Assembly (NCBI GenBank): GCA_016987375.1
Contig: PJRA01000005.1
Coordinates: 688,750 to 752,749 of the forward strand
From: Brachionus koreanus
Taxonomy: Eukaryota; Rotifera; Eurotatoria; Ploima; Brachionidae
DNA: 64,000 nt
Direction of reading: 5' to 3'
Positions 11,655 to 22,332 of this stretch are shown one piece after another (the stretch's first letter is position 1; every line of letters starts with the position of its first letter). Below the pieces are notes generated by a model. That model searched no databases and was not told the origin of the DNA. It was given only the letters and a program-made list of their open reading frames with translations. Both the position numbers and the translations under genes were made by a program.

Positions 11655-11770
11655 TCTATGTTATGATATGTCCCCCAAGTTATGACTTTAAAGTTATGAA
11701 AAAAAAATCAATGCATTTACTTGACTTGACTAGAGACTTGTGACTTATATACAAGTTTGTTACGAGCCCT
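11655..11770. mobile_element. hAT-like terminus remnant
   Basis: GACTTGTGACTTATATACAAG, preceded by several AAGTTATGACTTTAAAG-type repeats, matches the terminal region of the hAT elements at 30091-30473 and 39798-40459. No left end or target duplication could be placed. Confidence 0.35.
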
Positions 11771-12409
11771 TTATAAATTTGTGTAAGAATGTTTAGGTGG
11801 TTTTGAATAAAGATGTGTCGAATATGCTACTCCATTGTATAATTTCTACCATACAATCTTCTTTTTTTTTGTTGAACTATCAAAAATTAAAACATGTCCA
11901 ACCTCTAGATGTTTCAATACAATAATTTGAATTTTCTTTATATTTTATTTAAATTTATTTTTTTTTTACTATTCCTTTTTATAATCTTATATTTTATTCA
12001 GAAGGAGCACTAGCTGGATACAGATTAAAAAAATAAATAAATAAATAAAATTTTTGCTTTTTCTTTTTGGTAATTCTTCACTATAACGAGTGTTTCATAA
12101 TTAATTACACAAAACTTAATAAAATTTTTTTTTAAGTTTTTATTTGAAAAAAATGTTCATTAGTCCTGAAAGACTCGCTCTTGGAAAAAAAAATTATTTT
12201 GTAAATTTCCCAAATATTTCAAAAGCCGATGCAACCACTTTATAATGGAAAGCATTTGCAGCATGAAGGCATATAATTATATCAATCGAGGGCTAAAAAG
12301 CCAAAGTCTACTAAAAAAAATTCTAGTCGTCATCAACATCATGTAGCAAAGAAAAACTGACTAAACTCAAAAAATTGGCAAACAGTGTAAAAGGTATATA
12401 AATGATAAA

Positions 12410-12880
12410 AATCTTTCAATTATAGCCTATTGTGATGACATTTTAGTCCTATCTCCATCTGCTGGTCAATGTCAATTACTCCTTAATAAATGTTCTGAAT
12501 TTGCTAAATTATGGAAGATTGACTTCAATGCCAATAAATCTACTGCCTTTACTTTCAGCAAAGAGAAAACTATCGATAAGTTCTGTTTTAGACAAAGTAA
12601 TAACAATGTGACAGATGCAAAAAATATAGAATATTTAGGTCTTCCAATTGGCGATTGTGCTTATGTTAGTAATTTTGTTGAACCAAAATGGAAAAATGTT
12701 GAAAAAAGTTCCTCCTCTCTTTGTGGACTAGGATGCAAAGAAAAGATGGCTAGTCCAGATTTAGTGCGTTTTTTTGAACAAACAATTTTGCCAGTCTATT
12801 TTTAGATATCGTCTTGACTTGTTATTAATTTCGGAAAGAAAATTAGAAGAATTTGATATTAGATTCATGTTTAAAAACAA
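12410..12880 (+). mobile_element. reverse transcriptase fragment (CDD motif)
   Basis: From about 12424 the plus strand reads YCDDILVLSPSAGQCQLLLN, a polymerase catalytic motif with the DD pair, then FAKLWKIDFNANKS and NIEYLGLPIG, the thumb-proximal blocks. A frameshift near 12800 moves the reading to YRLDLLLISERKLEEFD. It differs from the ADD-type LINE pieces at 1005-2000 and 17100-17440, so it is a second retroelement lineage. The remaining sequence between 10780 and 13174 is AT-rich with (AAAT)n runs near 12040. Confidence 0.65.
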
Positions 12881-13174
12881 TTGATTTAAACTTTTTTCAA
12901 TCACTGATGTTGGCTGTTAAATCCCTCAAATCCCTTTTCAATTTTATTAGTTTTTTATTTATTATTTTTAATAATGAATTAAATAAATGAAGTGTTAATC
13001 GGTCTCCTGAGACAAAGGTACAAGCCTATTGATTAACCTTAAAATAATTGAAAAAAAAATTTTTAATTTTTTCTAAATTAGGAAAAAAAAGTATCAAAAT
13101 TAAATAAAATTTATTTAAAAAGTCTATAAATTTTATGCTAAATTCTTCCTAGAATTCGAATAAATAAAAATAAA

Positions 13175-14131
13175 TTAGATATTAAAACTAGTTGTATATT
13201 TTGTATCATTTTGGTTGAAATCCTTATGAAATTCTTGAACATTCTCTTCATCAAAATGGTTTCCACTCAATGTCGAGTACCGGGTTTTAGCCGAAGTTTT
13301 ACTCAGATAATTGGTCATGCAGATAAAAGAGCAGATGCTTACGATGATTCCAAGTGAGGCACCGGCTAGCACATCTGTCGGATGATGCTTATTGTCGGCT
13401 ATTCTGGATAAGGCTGTGAAAAAAGCCATCACAAAAAATATAATCTGAACTAGCCTCGGCAATAGACCCAAATTTCGGCATTTCCAAGTAAAGTTGACAA
13501 ATAAAATTAAAAATATCATTGAATAAAATGAAAGTGACGAGTGTCCCGATGGAAACGAAAGCCTTGACTCTTCAACACTTTGTTTATCTTCAGCTGTACA
13601 TTTGAAGTCAACATCTGGTACCAGAAATGTTCTATTGAGTCTGCACAATTGAGTGTACGGGTTTACTTCTGGCTTGCAAACGTCCATAAAATTTGGCCTT
13701 AGTCGGCCCACTAGAACTTTGCCAAAATCTGTTATCACTGCTGTCGATAGTAGGCCGAAAAAAAATGAACCACAAGAAATGTATAAATTTCCGATTTGTT
13801 CTGGAAATTGAAGAATTTTTTGATTCAAAAATTTGACTTTGTAAATTATTATGGATTTTTTTTTGAATCTGAGGCTAGGTGCAAATATTGTTTTGAATAT
13901 TTCTGTAGCTATAATGATCATTAGTGGTAGAACCAGTGACAAAAGAATTAGATGAAAATTGGTGACTGTCGAGGGCTTGAATGGCATATTGACTGAGTAG
14001 TCGTTGCAGTAAAAACTTGACTTGAACGGCTTTAGGAATGATTTTATTACTTGGAATGAGAAAAAAAGCATTAGCACCGAGCTAATGTCAAAAACCAGTT
14101 TGAACCAATGTACAGCTTCATTTTGGTTCAT
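13175..14131 (-). CDS. phospholipid phosphatase, PLPP/wunen family (PAP2)
   Basis: This is a multi-pass membrane lipid phosphate phosphatase that dephosphorylates phosphatidate, lysophosphatidate or sphingosine-1-phosphate at the outer leaflet. It is a single exon of 318 aa, near the usual PLPP length. All three PAP2 active-site motifs are intact: C1 KX6RP (K138 to R145-P146, in KVLVGRLRPNF), C2 PSGH (194-197, in SFPSGHSS) and C3 SRX5HX3D (S242-R243, H249, D253). Six hydrophobic segments are visible (about 13-30, 58-80, 113-135, 200-215, 226-241, 256-274). NRT at 166-168 is a possible glycosylation site in the C1-C2 loop, as in the family. The lack of introns sets it apart from most genes here. 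Which PLPP paralogue (1, 2 or 3) it represents cannot be told. Confidence 0.92.
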   Translation of the reverse strand: MNQNEAVHWFKLVFDISSVLMLFFSFQVIKSFLKPFKSSFYCNDYSVNMPFKPSTVTNFHLILLSLVLPLMIIIATEIFKTIFAPSLRFKKKSIIIYKVKFLNQKILQFPEQIGNLYISCGSFFFGLLSTAVITDFGKVLVGRLRPNFMDVCKPEVNPYTQLCRLNRTFLVPDVDFKCTAEDKQSVEESRLSFPSGHSSLSFYSMIFLILFVNFTWKCRNLGLLPRLVQIIFFVMAFFTALSRIADNKHHPTDVLAGASLGIIVSICSFICMTNYLSKTSAKTRYSTLSGNHFDEENVQEFHKDFNQNDTKYTTSFNI

Positions 14132-14929
14132 GATTTATTTTCTAAATGAATAAAAAATTCCAATTTTCGGATAGGATTTAGAAAAAAATTGCTTAACTAA
14201 ATATTTGAAAAAATGACATAATTTTTGCCACGTGATTATATCTTTAGATTTAAGGTTTTAAGTTACCTTCGAGTTTTAAAAAAAAATTAAATTCAAAATA
14301 AACATGAATTTTTTGAACTAGCTCTTAAATGATTTACTAAATTAAGAATCAATTAGTATGAGACTGATTAAATGCGTCATTTTTGTTTAAATTAAGCTTA
14401 CAAAAAAAAAAGATATAAATAAAAAAATTATAAAAATAATTTTATTACTAAAATTATAGAATTATTTTTATCGATTTAAATTTGGGAAAAAAAATTTTTT
14501 ATTTTTTTTTAAAAAATCAATTCTGGATTTTTGATGCAATTTTGAATGAATGAAATCAAATGTCAAGCGGGATGCAAATTTTTTAAAAATTGGTTCTTAA
14601 TTACTTTTAAGCTTAAATTTATTCATTAGACTTAAAACAAATATTTAGATTTGTCAAATAAATTTTGATGACCTATTGAGATTATGGTTCTTTCGAGTTT
14701 TGTGTAAAAAATTTTTTATTTTAGAAATATAACCACTCTAAAGAGTTGGACATGTTATTTTGAAAAGGATTTAATTCCGTTTATATTATAATATCAAACA
14801 CTTAGGTTAATTTTGCTACAAAATTTTTTTCTCTACAATAATGTATACATATTTAAGGACTTTGAATAAAGTTGTTCCTAGATTAAACCAAAAATTTGAG
14901 CGAGAAAACATCAAAAATCAAATTAAAAA

Positions 14930-15073
14930 AAAAATAATTTTATAAAGTAATATAATTTTTTAAAGAAAATTTATAAATCTACATAATTCAAAAAAGATAT
15001 ATTTATTTGAAAAATCCATTCAAAAGATATGAGGACTTAAAAATTTTTGCTTGTGCTTGTGGTGCTTCTAGTG
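14930..15073. mobile_element. partial MITE, CACTAGAAGC family (copy C)
   Basis: The block AATTTTATAAAGTAATATA through CCATTCAAAAGATATGAGGA to the end GGTGCTTCTAGTG repeats the copies at 20354-20569 and, inverted, 21047-21276. The left terminus has decayed. An ORF reading across it is spurious. Confidence 0.6.
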
Positions 15074-15689
15074 ACAACCAAGTTCATAATAATCACACCT
15101 TTCTCATTTTATCTTATATACAAATGATCAAAAAGATTCTAACTATTAAGAGTTATTATTCGGGTGTTCACAAGAAAATGGATCTGGAAAAGATTCGGTT
15201 CAATTTATTGAATTGATAATGAAGAGGAGGACACTGGAAACTTATATTTATTGTGATGAAGAAACAAATGATGCAAAAAAAAACGTAGATTATCATGAAT
15301 TGAAGAAGAACTTTAATTAGGATAAAACTGACCAGTTGAATTTGGAAACCAAATTAAGTCTGTGTAATAACTATATTTATTTTTGTTTTTAAAAGTATTA
15401 AAAAATAGAATGCAGGGTTACTTCAGAAACTTCAGATTTGGGGATACTTTGTATTTTTAGACCTTTAGAAAAAAATTATTTAAATTTAAAATTTATAAAA
15501 AAAAAGCCGCACTAAAAATCAGCAGCTTGCAGCACTTGTAGTGAATCTATGAAAAATGATAGGGGTATTAAATTTCACGTGTCCAACAAACATAATTATA
15601 TAATATATAGCGTTTTTTATATTTAAAAAAAAAAGAAATAAAATTTTTATTTTATACTCAAATAAAATTTATTAAAAATTAAAAAACTT

Positions 15690-15835
15690 TATAGCTTTTG
15701 CTCATATGATCAAAAATTTGAACAACTGTTGTTTCACTAACTGCAGAAGCCTGCAAAATCTGTGAAATAGGAACTTTTTTCTTTAAAAACTATATAACTC
15801 TATTACTGATAAGTTAAGCTTTTGATAGAATTTTT
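15690..15835 (-). mobile_element. possible transposase helix-turn-helix remnant
   Basis: The minus strand reads KVPISQILQASAVSETTVVQ, which has the look of a transposase-type helix-turn-helix. Nothing else of the element is recognisable. Confidence 0.25.
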
Positions 15836-16269
15836 TATAATCATATTCCCTTGTAAGATTAAAAATTTGGAGCTGGTTTCTTTTCTGATCATTGTTCAAG
15901 TAAATATCTTGAATTAAATTGTTATTTGAAAAAATTAGAACCATTTAATTTTAAATTGCCTTTTAAAATCAATTAGAAAATACTCAATTAATTACGAATA
16001 ATCTTTTCTTTCGTGATCAATTTTAGTCAAAAAATGTATGTAAATATTTTTCAAGATGAATTTCAAAATTAAATTTTCAAATATTTTTAATATTTGTTTA
16101 AACTTCGTTCAACTTAATTTTAAAAATTTTTGATCAAGATCCTTTTAATCAAGATTTTTTAAAATCTAAATTTTGAAATTAAATTAAATTAATTGTTTTC
16201 TAAGTTCAATTAATCTAATTTAATAGAATGCCAAAAAAACTTGGTTGTCAATCTAATAAGTCGAGTTTA

Positions 16270-16765
16270 ATTAGTTCTTTAAAATGGATTTTGGTATATT
16301 ATTTAGAATACTTAAGACGGTTTCCTTCAGCTCATCTTACGACCTTCACTCAGATAAATTATCAGTACAATTCAGGTCCTAAATATCAACATATCTGTGA
16401 GAATTAAGCCTTCCGTCAAGTATAGAAAAAAATCCTAGGCCATAGTAGTTTATAAAGCACCATATTCCAATAGAACTAATTCTCTGCTTTGTTCTTTTAA
16501 TAATGCAATTTTCATTATTCTTCTCTGATGACATGATTTTTCATAAATTCAAAATTTTTTCTAACTTTATTTGTGAATCTTGGACGATGGTCGTATGAAT
16601 TTGTTCGATTATATCGATCAATAATAGTCTTTTTGCATGATTTGGACCTATTTAGATCATTACCTATCTCGGCATATGATTTTCCTTTTTGCCGTAGAAA
16701 ACAACAACCTTTATTCTGTCTTCTTTACTAATGGGACAACGTTTGGGAGTTTGAATTGACATTTT
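16270..16765 (-). mobile_element. degraded Tc1/mariner-like transposase
   Basis: On the minus strand the reading starts at about 16761 with MSIQTPKRCPISKEDR, passes a frameshift, then reads KSYAEIGNDLNRSKS and RYNRTNSYDHRPRFTNK, the N-terminal paired HTH region of Tc1-like transposases. Further on, GIWCFINYYGLGFF and DGRLNSHRYVDI correspond to the segment around the second catalytic acid. There are several stops and frameshifts, and terminal repeats were not found. Confidence 0.55.
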
Positions 16766-16913
16766 GGTTAAAAAAGTGATTAGTTTGGTTCCAGAATTTT
16801 ATAAAGAGGTAAATTTTATAATAATTTTTATAAGTTGGTTCCAAACAAAACATTTTTTTGATAGATTGGGAGTGTCATCGAAAAAAAAGATGAAAAATTT
16901 GAGCCGTATTTAA

Positions 16914-17035
16914 ATTTTTCACAATTTAAAAAATTAAGCAATTTGGATTGTCTTTTTCTAATTAAAATAACAAATGAATGGATTGTCATTTCGGTCCATT
17001 TTTTTTTATTTTGATCTAATTGAATAAAGAATTTA
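16914..17035. repeat. dispersed repeat, copy 1
   Basis: This block (AATTTGGATTGTCTTT, then CTAATTAAAA, CAAATGAATG and ATTGTCATTT) is repeated at 39692-39797. There the second copy is interrupted by a hAT element, and the present copy shows the uninterrupted site (GAATAAAG) in the matching place. Confidence 0.5.
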
Positions 17036-17099
17036 GCCGACAAAAAATTGTTTCAGTATATCAATCCTATCCCATTCTATTACAGCTCAAACCCAAATA

Positions 17100-17440
17100 A
17101 ACAATAAATATATATTGATTAGCGTCATTAGAAATACATATGATCAAATGCTAATTCAAGATGACATTGACAAGATGGTTGAGTGGTCGAAACGTTGGAG
17201 TATAGAATTTAATGAATCCAAGTGTAAAGTAATGTATATTGGCAACTCAGAGATTGCTAGGCATAAAATCTCAATGTTAAATGCCGATGGTTTGAGAGTT
17301 GAGTGTTTCTTGGTGTAATGGTGAACAACAAGTCAAATGGAATGATCAAATCGACAAATGAGCTAAAAAAGCTAACAACATGCTTGGTATGCTCAAGAGA
17401 AGCATTGAAATTTTTCTCTATTTTGCCACATTGAAATCTG
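17100..17440 (+). mobile_element. non-LTR reverse transcriptase fragment
   Basis: The reading SVIRNTYDQMLIQDDIDKMV then WSIEFNESKCKVMYIGNSE is the post-catalytic part of a LINE reverse transcriptase. It belongs to the same family as the minus-strand remnant at 23950-24960, which shares SVIRNT.DQ.LIQDDI. It is broken by a frameshift near 17300. Confidence 0.65.
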
Positions 17441-17825
17441 AACGAAAGTTAACTTAGAAAAATCAAACTAGTAAATACAATAGAACTAAATCAAAATATT
17501 TTGGTTATTATTATAAAAAAAAATAAAAAAAAACGCATATGAAAATTTAAAATCCAAAAAAGAGCATAAACACATGAACAATGAGTTCGATTAATATAAT
17601 TTCAAAATATCCTCTAAATATTACACATGCCGCTTTTGATAGCTAAAAATAAGCATACCATTCGAAGCACTTCTCATTTCATCGAGTATTTAGACCAAAA
17701 TAATCTAAAAAAAAATAAAAAAATTTTTTTCATAAAAAAAAATCCATTTTCATGTACTAATTTTTTCTAATTTTAAGTCCCAAAATCTAAGTACATGCAA
17801 AGAATTTATTACAAACTTAAAAAAA

Positions 17826-17900
17826 ATTTCGAGCAAGGATCGAACCGGGCACTTAAGTGTCGCTGGTTCCGACATCCTTGCCATTACACCAGCATGAAAC
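17826..17900 (-). other. tRNA-like sequence with A-box and B-box
   Basis: The minus strand reads a tRNA-like order: TGGTGTAATGG (A-box like), a TGTCG/CGACA stem of five pairs around a 7-nt loop GAACCAG, then GGTTCGATCC (B-box). TTTC and GAAA at the ends could pair as part of an acceptor stem. The loop lacks the usual T33, and the T-stem and acceptor pairing are poor, so a functional tRNA is unlikely. A tRNA-derived SINE or tRNA pseudogene, or a retained pol III promoter, fits better. It ends about 70 bp before the BRF1 start codon. Confidence 0.45.
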
Positions 17901-17967
17901 ACTCACTCTAAATCTATTTTATTTAAATTTAAAATTTTGATTTTCCTATAGATATACAAATAAAAAT

Positions 17968-20900
17968 ATGTCATCGAGTCAAGTATGTAAAAAGTGTGGA
18001 TCAAACGAAATAGAAGTAGACAGGGCTCGAGGCACCACATACTGCACCAATTGTGGCAATGTGCTGGAAGAATCGATCATAGTCTCCGAGGTGCAGATAG
18101 AAGAGGGGGCCGGCGGCGGCTGCAACGTAATCGGTCAGTTTGTCAGCTCGGGAGACACGCGCGGCATCTCATCCATCCACGGCTTGCAGAACACTCTGCG
18201 CGAGTCCAAAGAAATAACGCTTCAGAATGGCCGCAGACTCATTAACGAAATGGCCAGTCAATTGCGGCTCAATCAGCGCTGTATCGACACGGCATTCAAT
18301 TTCTACAAGCTGGCAGTGCAGCGCGGTTTGACACGGGGTCGCAAAATTCGCCAAGTAATAGCCGCGTGTCTTTACTTGGTTTGCCGCACCGAGGGAACAC
18401 CTCACATGCTGTTAGACCTTTGCGACATTGTTCACGACGATGCATGCTACATTTCAAGCCTCGGCAAGCTGGCCATGAAGTTTGCCTACCTGCTGTGCAT
18501 CAAATTGCCCGAAATAGACCCGGGTTTGTTCATACCTCGTTTCGCTCAAAAACTAGACTTTGGCGACAAAACCCAGGAAGTTACTTTGACTGCGCTGAGG
18601 CTTGTGCAGCGCATGAATCGCGACTGGATGGCCACAGGACGCAGGCCCTCGGGTCTTTGCGGCGCTGCTCTCCTGGTCTCGGCTCGAATGTACGAATTCG
18701 AGCGAAGCCTTGACGATATCGTCAAAGTGGTCAAAATTGGCAAGACCACGCTCAGAAAACGCATGTTGGAGTTCGAGGACACGCCGACCTCCAATCTGAC
18801 TGTTGACGAATTTCACACCATCGATCTAGAAGAGGAGCATGACCCTCCGGCGTATACACGCTCAAGAAAATTTGCCAAAATAAAACAAATTGAGGAAATG
18901 ACCAATATTGTTGAGATTGAAAAAGAGATTGTTCAACTGCAAGAGAATATAGAGGCGGCACTAAGCGAGCTTCAAAAGCCGCGCGGTATTTTGGCCAAGT
19001 ATGCCAAGCTAACTTCATTCGAGGAGAAAATACTTGGACCCAATAAGGACTTGACTAATGTCGAGTCCGAAATTAAGGAGGCGGCTGAATTTTTGTCCGA
19101 AGACCAAATAAATATAATCAAGTCCATAGTGGGAAATGAGAATCAAAATCAAAAACTTGATGAGCTAAAATGGGATAATTTGAAGCCTAGTTTGTCCGGC
19201 ATTGAGATTGTCAATCAAAGTGAGAATTTGAATGAGAGCGAAGTGGACAGTGATGATTTGGATAATTTTGACAGTGATGAGTTGGACGAGGCGGTTAGTG
19301 ATATAAGTGATTTGGAACAGGAGGAAGAGATTAGCTCGGATATTGATGAGCTAGATGTGGAAAGCTTGCGCAAGCGTAGAAAAAGACTTAAAGTTAAGAA
19401 ATTTTTGAAAAAACGTCGTACAGACACACAAGTAGTAGCTGATGAGAATCATAAATGTATTTGTAGTAACCTAGTTGTAAATAGTGATATTAATGAGAAA
19501 ATTAAGGATACCGATGACTTGGATTTGACTGGAATTGATGACCAGGAAATTGATTCGGTAAGAAGAACATTTTTTTTTTATAAATTTTTTTCAAATTATG
19601 TCATTTTTAATTCAAAGTTGGTTTTAAAATTTTTCTAGTATATGTTTAGGTTAGTGAATGAAAAAATTTTTTTCATTGATAAATAAAAATAAAGCAATAG
19701 TTAGTTAATCTTAACAATTTAAGATATATTGATCATTAATTTTGAAATCTATTACCGAGCAGTTCGATTCCTTTCTTGAACCATTCATAACTTTTGGAGA
19801 CAAAAAAAATGACCACATCAATCATTGAACGTGGTCTTTGTTATAAGTTCCCTCTTGGAAATTCCATAAAAACACCCAACATCACCATTTTATCAAAGCG
19901 CCCTCTTTTCACAATTGGCTAAGCTAGTTCAGATGGGTCCAACCATTGATTTCTGTTATCATAATTTCGGTTTTTGTGAAATTTAGTACAGAACAGAATT
20001 AAATGTTATAAATTCTTATTACTTTTCTTTTAAAAGTCAAAAGCAACTTGTGTAAATGCAACATGGTGCAGCATTTTGCACATCACTAGAAGACTTTGAC
20101 TTTAGGTGCAACTAAATGTTGCACTTACAGAACTAATGAAAATCCTTCAGAAAAAAAGTTATTAGCTTTTTTAGCATTAATTTTTGTTCAATTTTTTTTT
20201 GTACCAAATTTCACAAAACTATAATTTCGAAAATAGATCCACTTATGACTGATCATTACAAGTAAACATCTGAGAACAATCTGAAAAACGTTCATTTAGA
20301 GGATTTTTTTAAGTAGTTTCGTACAAATTTCAATGTATGATATTTCAATTTATCACTAGAAGCAACAAGCATTTTTTCAGGTGTTTTTAATTCATAAATA
20401 TTTTATAAAAAAACTAAAATAATTTTATAAAGTAATATCATTTTTTAAAGAAAATTTCAAAATCTACATTATTCAAAAAAGATATATTTATTTAAAAAAT
20501 CCATTCAAAAGATATGAGGATTTAAAATTTTTCAAACGAGTCATTTTGACTCGTTTGGTGCTTCTAGTGTTATAATGAGGAACAACTCGAAATTAAAGTG
20601 ATGAAATATCGTCGATTGTGATGTGTAAAGGTAATTTGATAATTAGTACTAAGCTTGACGTTGCTCTCAACATCCATTGTGATCGAGAATGGCTGGTTTT
20701 CTTGGTCCTTTCATCCTCTGAAGGCTTGTATCAACACTATTAAATTTTTATCAACACACCTTCCACTAAACATGTTTCACGAGATATTGATGTTTATTTT
20801 GAGTATTTTTTCTTAATTCCACAACAGTACCAAAATTTCAAAATTTTCATTTAAAAGTCCCACAGAAAGTCTAACATTTTCATTTTACAAATTTTTTAGA

Positions 20901-22332
20901 ATTAAATAAACAAAAAGTTTGATGCATCATTTTAAAAGGCATTCAATTCTGTTTATTTTTAACATATATCATGATTTAAAGCTAAGGATAATAAACACTC
21001 AAAGGCCGGAGGGAGCTTTTGAACCCTTTTTGTTACCATATCTTAACACTACTTGCACCAAACGACTTGGACTTGATGAGTCATTTGGCTCTTTTGAAAA
21101 ATTTTTAAATCCTCGTGTCTTTTGAATGGATTTTTCAAATAAATATATCTTTTTTGAATTATTTAGATTTTAATATTTTCTTTAAAAAATGAAATTACTT
21201 TGTAAAATTATTATAGCTTTTTATAAAACATTTTTGAATTAAAGAAAACATGAAAAAATGCTTGGTGCTTCTATTGTTAAATCAAAAATTTTTATAAAAT
21301 TATTTAATTTTTATGACAAAAAAAATTTATTTTAATTGAAAAAAAAATAAAAAAAAAGTCATGTAAAATGCCTCGAAAAACTTCTTCGGTCTTTGAAGGA
21401 ATTCTTCGAGCAAAATTTTGTGACCCATTTTCACTTTTATTAAATAATGACAATCAACACTTAAAATTTTTATATAATTAATATATTTATTTTGAAATAT
21501 GAAATAAATTTTTGTTTTTTTTTTCTGATAACACTATTTTAATCGACTAGTTTTACTATTAAATTGGTAATCTAAATTTCAAAATTAAAATATCTTTTTT
21601 TCCAAGGATCTAAAAAATGTTCTGCAAAATTTATCAGCTTCTACAAAGTTGAATCACCCTGATTTAAAAAAAAAACTTTTCAATTTAATTTTAATAATTA
21701 TCTAACACATATATTGTTTAGTATCTTAACATAGTTATTACACAGACTTGATTTGGGTCATACAAACTTAGTATCAAATGATACAATTTCCAGAAAAAAA
21801 TTATTTTTATTTTCAATCGATAAAATACTGTCTAGATAACTTAAAAGAGAGAATTTTTTTTATTTTATTTTATTCTGAGGCAGCTTAAGCCCGGTCCAGT
21901 AAAAAAATAAATAAATTAAATCACTAACTAAATTAATGTCATAACGATAATGTAAAATTTGAAAGCCATACAAAAAAAACTTTTTCAAGAATTTATTTTA
22001 AAAATTCAATTTTTTTTTTGTTTAAGATGATTTTGTCTAAAGTTGAAATTAAGACAAAGGCAAAGTTGTGGCTTAGGGCGAACAAAGATTGGTTGAAAGA
22101 ACAAAAAGAAAAAGAGGAATTGAAGAGAAAAGAAAAAGAAGAAATGAGTAAAAACATGCCAATTGGTCATGTCTTCAAGCCAAAAAAAACCAGGGTCCGA
22201 AAGCCAAAAAATAATGCCCCGGTTGCCAATCCTCAAGAGGCTATTGAACGAATGTTGCAGGAGAAAAAGCTGTCGAGTAAAATTAATTACGATGTTTTAA
22301 AAAATCTAAATAAAGATTTGGTAAGCAATTAA
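17968..22332 (+). CDS. BRF1: TFIIIB subunit BRF1, RNA polymerase III initiation factor
   Basis: BRF1 joins TBP and BDP1 in TFIIIB and recruits RNA polymerase III to tRNA and 5S genes. Exon 1 is 17968-19557 and exon 2 starts at 22027; the 2469-nt intron is phase 0 (EIDS|MILSKVEIK, matching EIDRYILNESEAR in human). Total about 631 aa (human 677). The zinc ribbon has C7, C10, C26 and C29. Two cyclin folds follow (about 85-280), with LQNGRR, LTRGRK, VCRTEGTPHMLLDL, RMNRDWMATGRRPSGLCGAA and EFEDTPTSNLTVDEF. The acidic middle ends in DLDLTGIDDQEIDS, and exon 2 holds the BRF homology II region (KLWLRANKDWLKEQKEKEE, EAIERMLQEKKLSSKINY). The 3' end is uncertain: reading through gives the stop at 22330-22332, while splicing GTAAGC (22321) to CATAG (22375) gives a tiny last exon ending at 22384. 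The first 0.9 kb is much more GC-rich than its neighbours. Confidence 0.95.
19970..20220. mobile_element. MITE with 9-bp target duplication (GTTTTGTGAAATTT family)
   Basis: The element begins GTTTTTGTGAAATTTAGTAC and ends with GTACCAAATTTCACAAAACT, forming terminal inverted repeats. ATAATTTCG is present directly on both sides (19961-19969 and 20221-20229), a perfect 9-bp duplication. That length fits Mutator-like elements. The inside has TGCAACATGG and TTGCACTTACAGAAC blocks that recur near 25034-25150 and 27434-27762. It encodes nothing. Confidence 0.8.
20354..20569 (-). mobile_element. MITE, CACTAGAAGC family (copy A), TTAT-flanked
   Basis: The ends are CACTAGAAGCAACAAGC and GTTTGGTGCTTCTAGTG, with TTAT on each side (20350-20353, 20570-20573). 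Near the right end ACGAGTCATTTTGACTCGT forms a perfect hairpin. The body is the reverse complement of copy B at 21047-21276. Terminus and 4-bp duplication suggest a piggyBac-type non-autonomous element. Confidence 0.7.
21047..21276 (+). mobile_element. MITE, CACTAGAAGC family (copy B), TTAA-flanked
   Basis: The left end is CACTACTTGCACCAAACG and the right end GCTTGGTGCTTCTATTG. TTAA lies on both sides (21043-21046, 21277-21280), the piggyBac target duplication. The interior (TTTTGAATGGATTTTTCAAA, AATATATCTTTTTTGAAT) matches copy A in reverse complement. Confidence 0.7.

Larger units (their letters stand above)
19558..22026 (+). other. large BRF1 intron filled with MITEs
   Basis: The intron has a GTAAGA donor and a TTTAAG acceptor and is about 45 times longer than typical introns here. 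It holds a 251-bp element with 9-bp target duplications and two inverted copies of a TTAA/TTAT-flanked MITE. No exon with BRF1 similarity was found inside. Confidence 0.85.

Noticed and set aside
15007..15216. 69-codon ORF starting KNPFKRYEDLK
   Set aside because: Its first third is MITE sequence repeated at 20354-20569; no protein similarity.
17826..17900. Functional tRNA gene
   Set aside because: T33 is missing in the loop and the T and acceptor stems pair poorly; kept only as tRNA-like.
18169..19018. Several overlapping ORFs on both strands within BRF1 exon 1
   Set aside because: They are shadows created by the GC-rich codon composition of BRF1; none has independent protein features.
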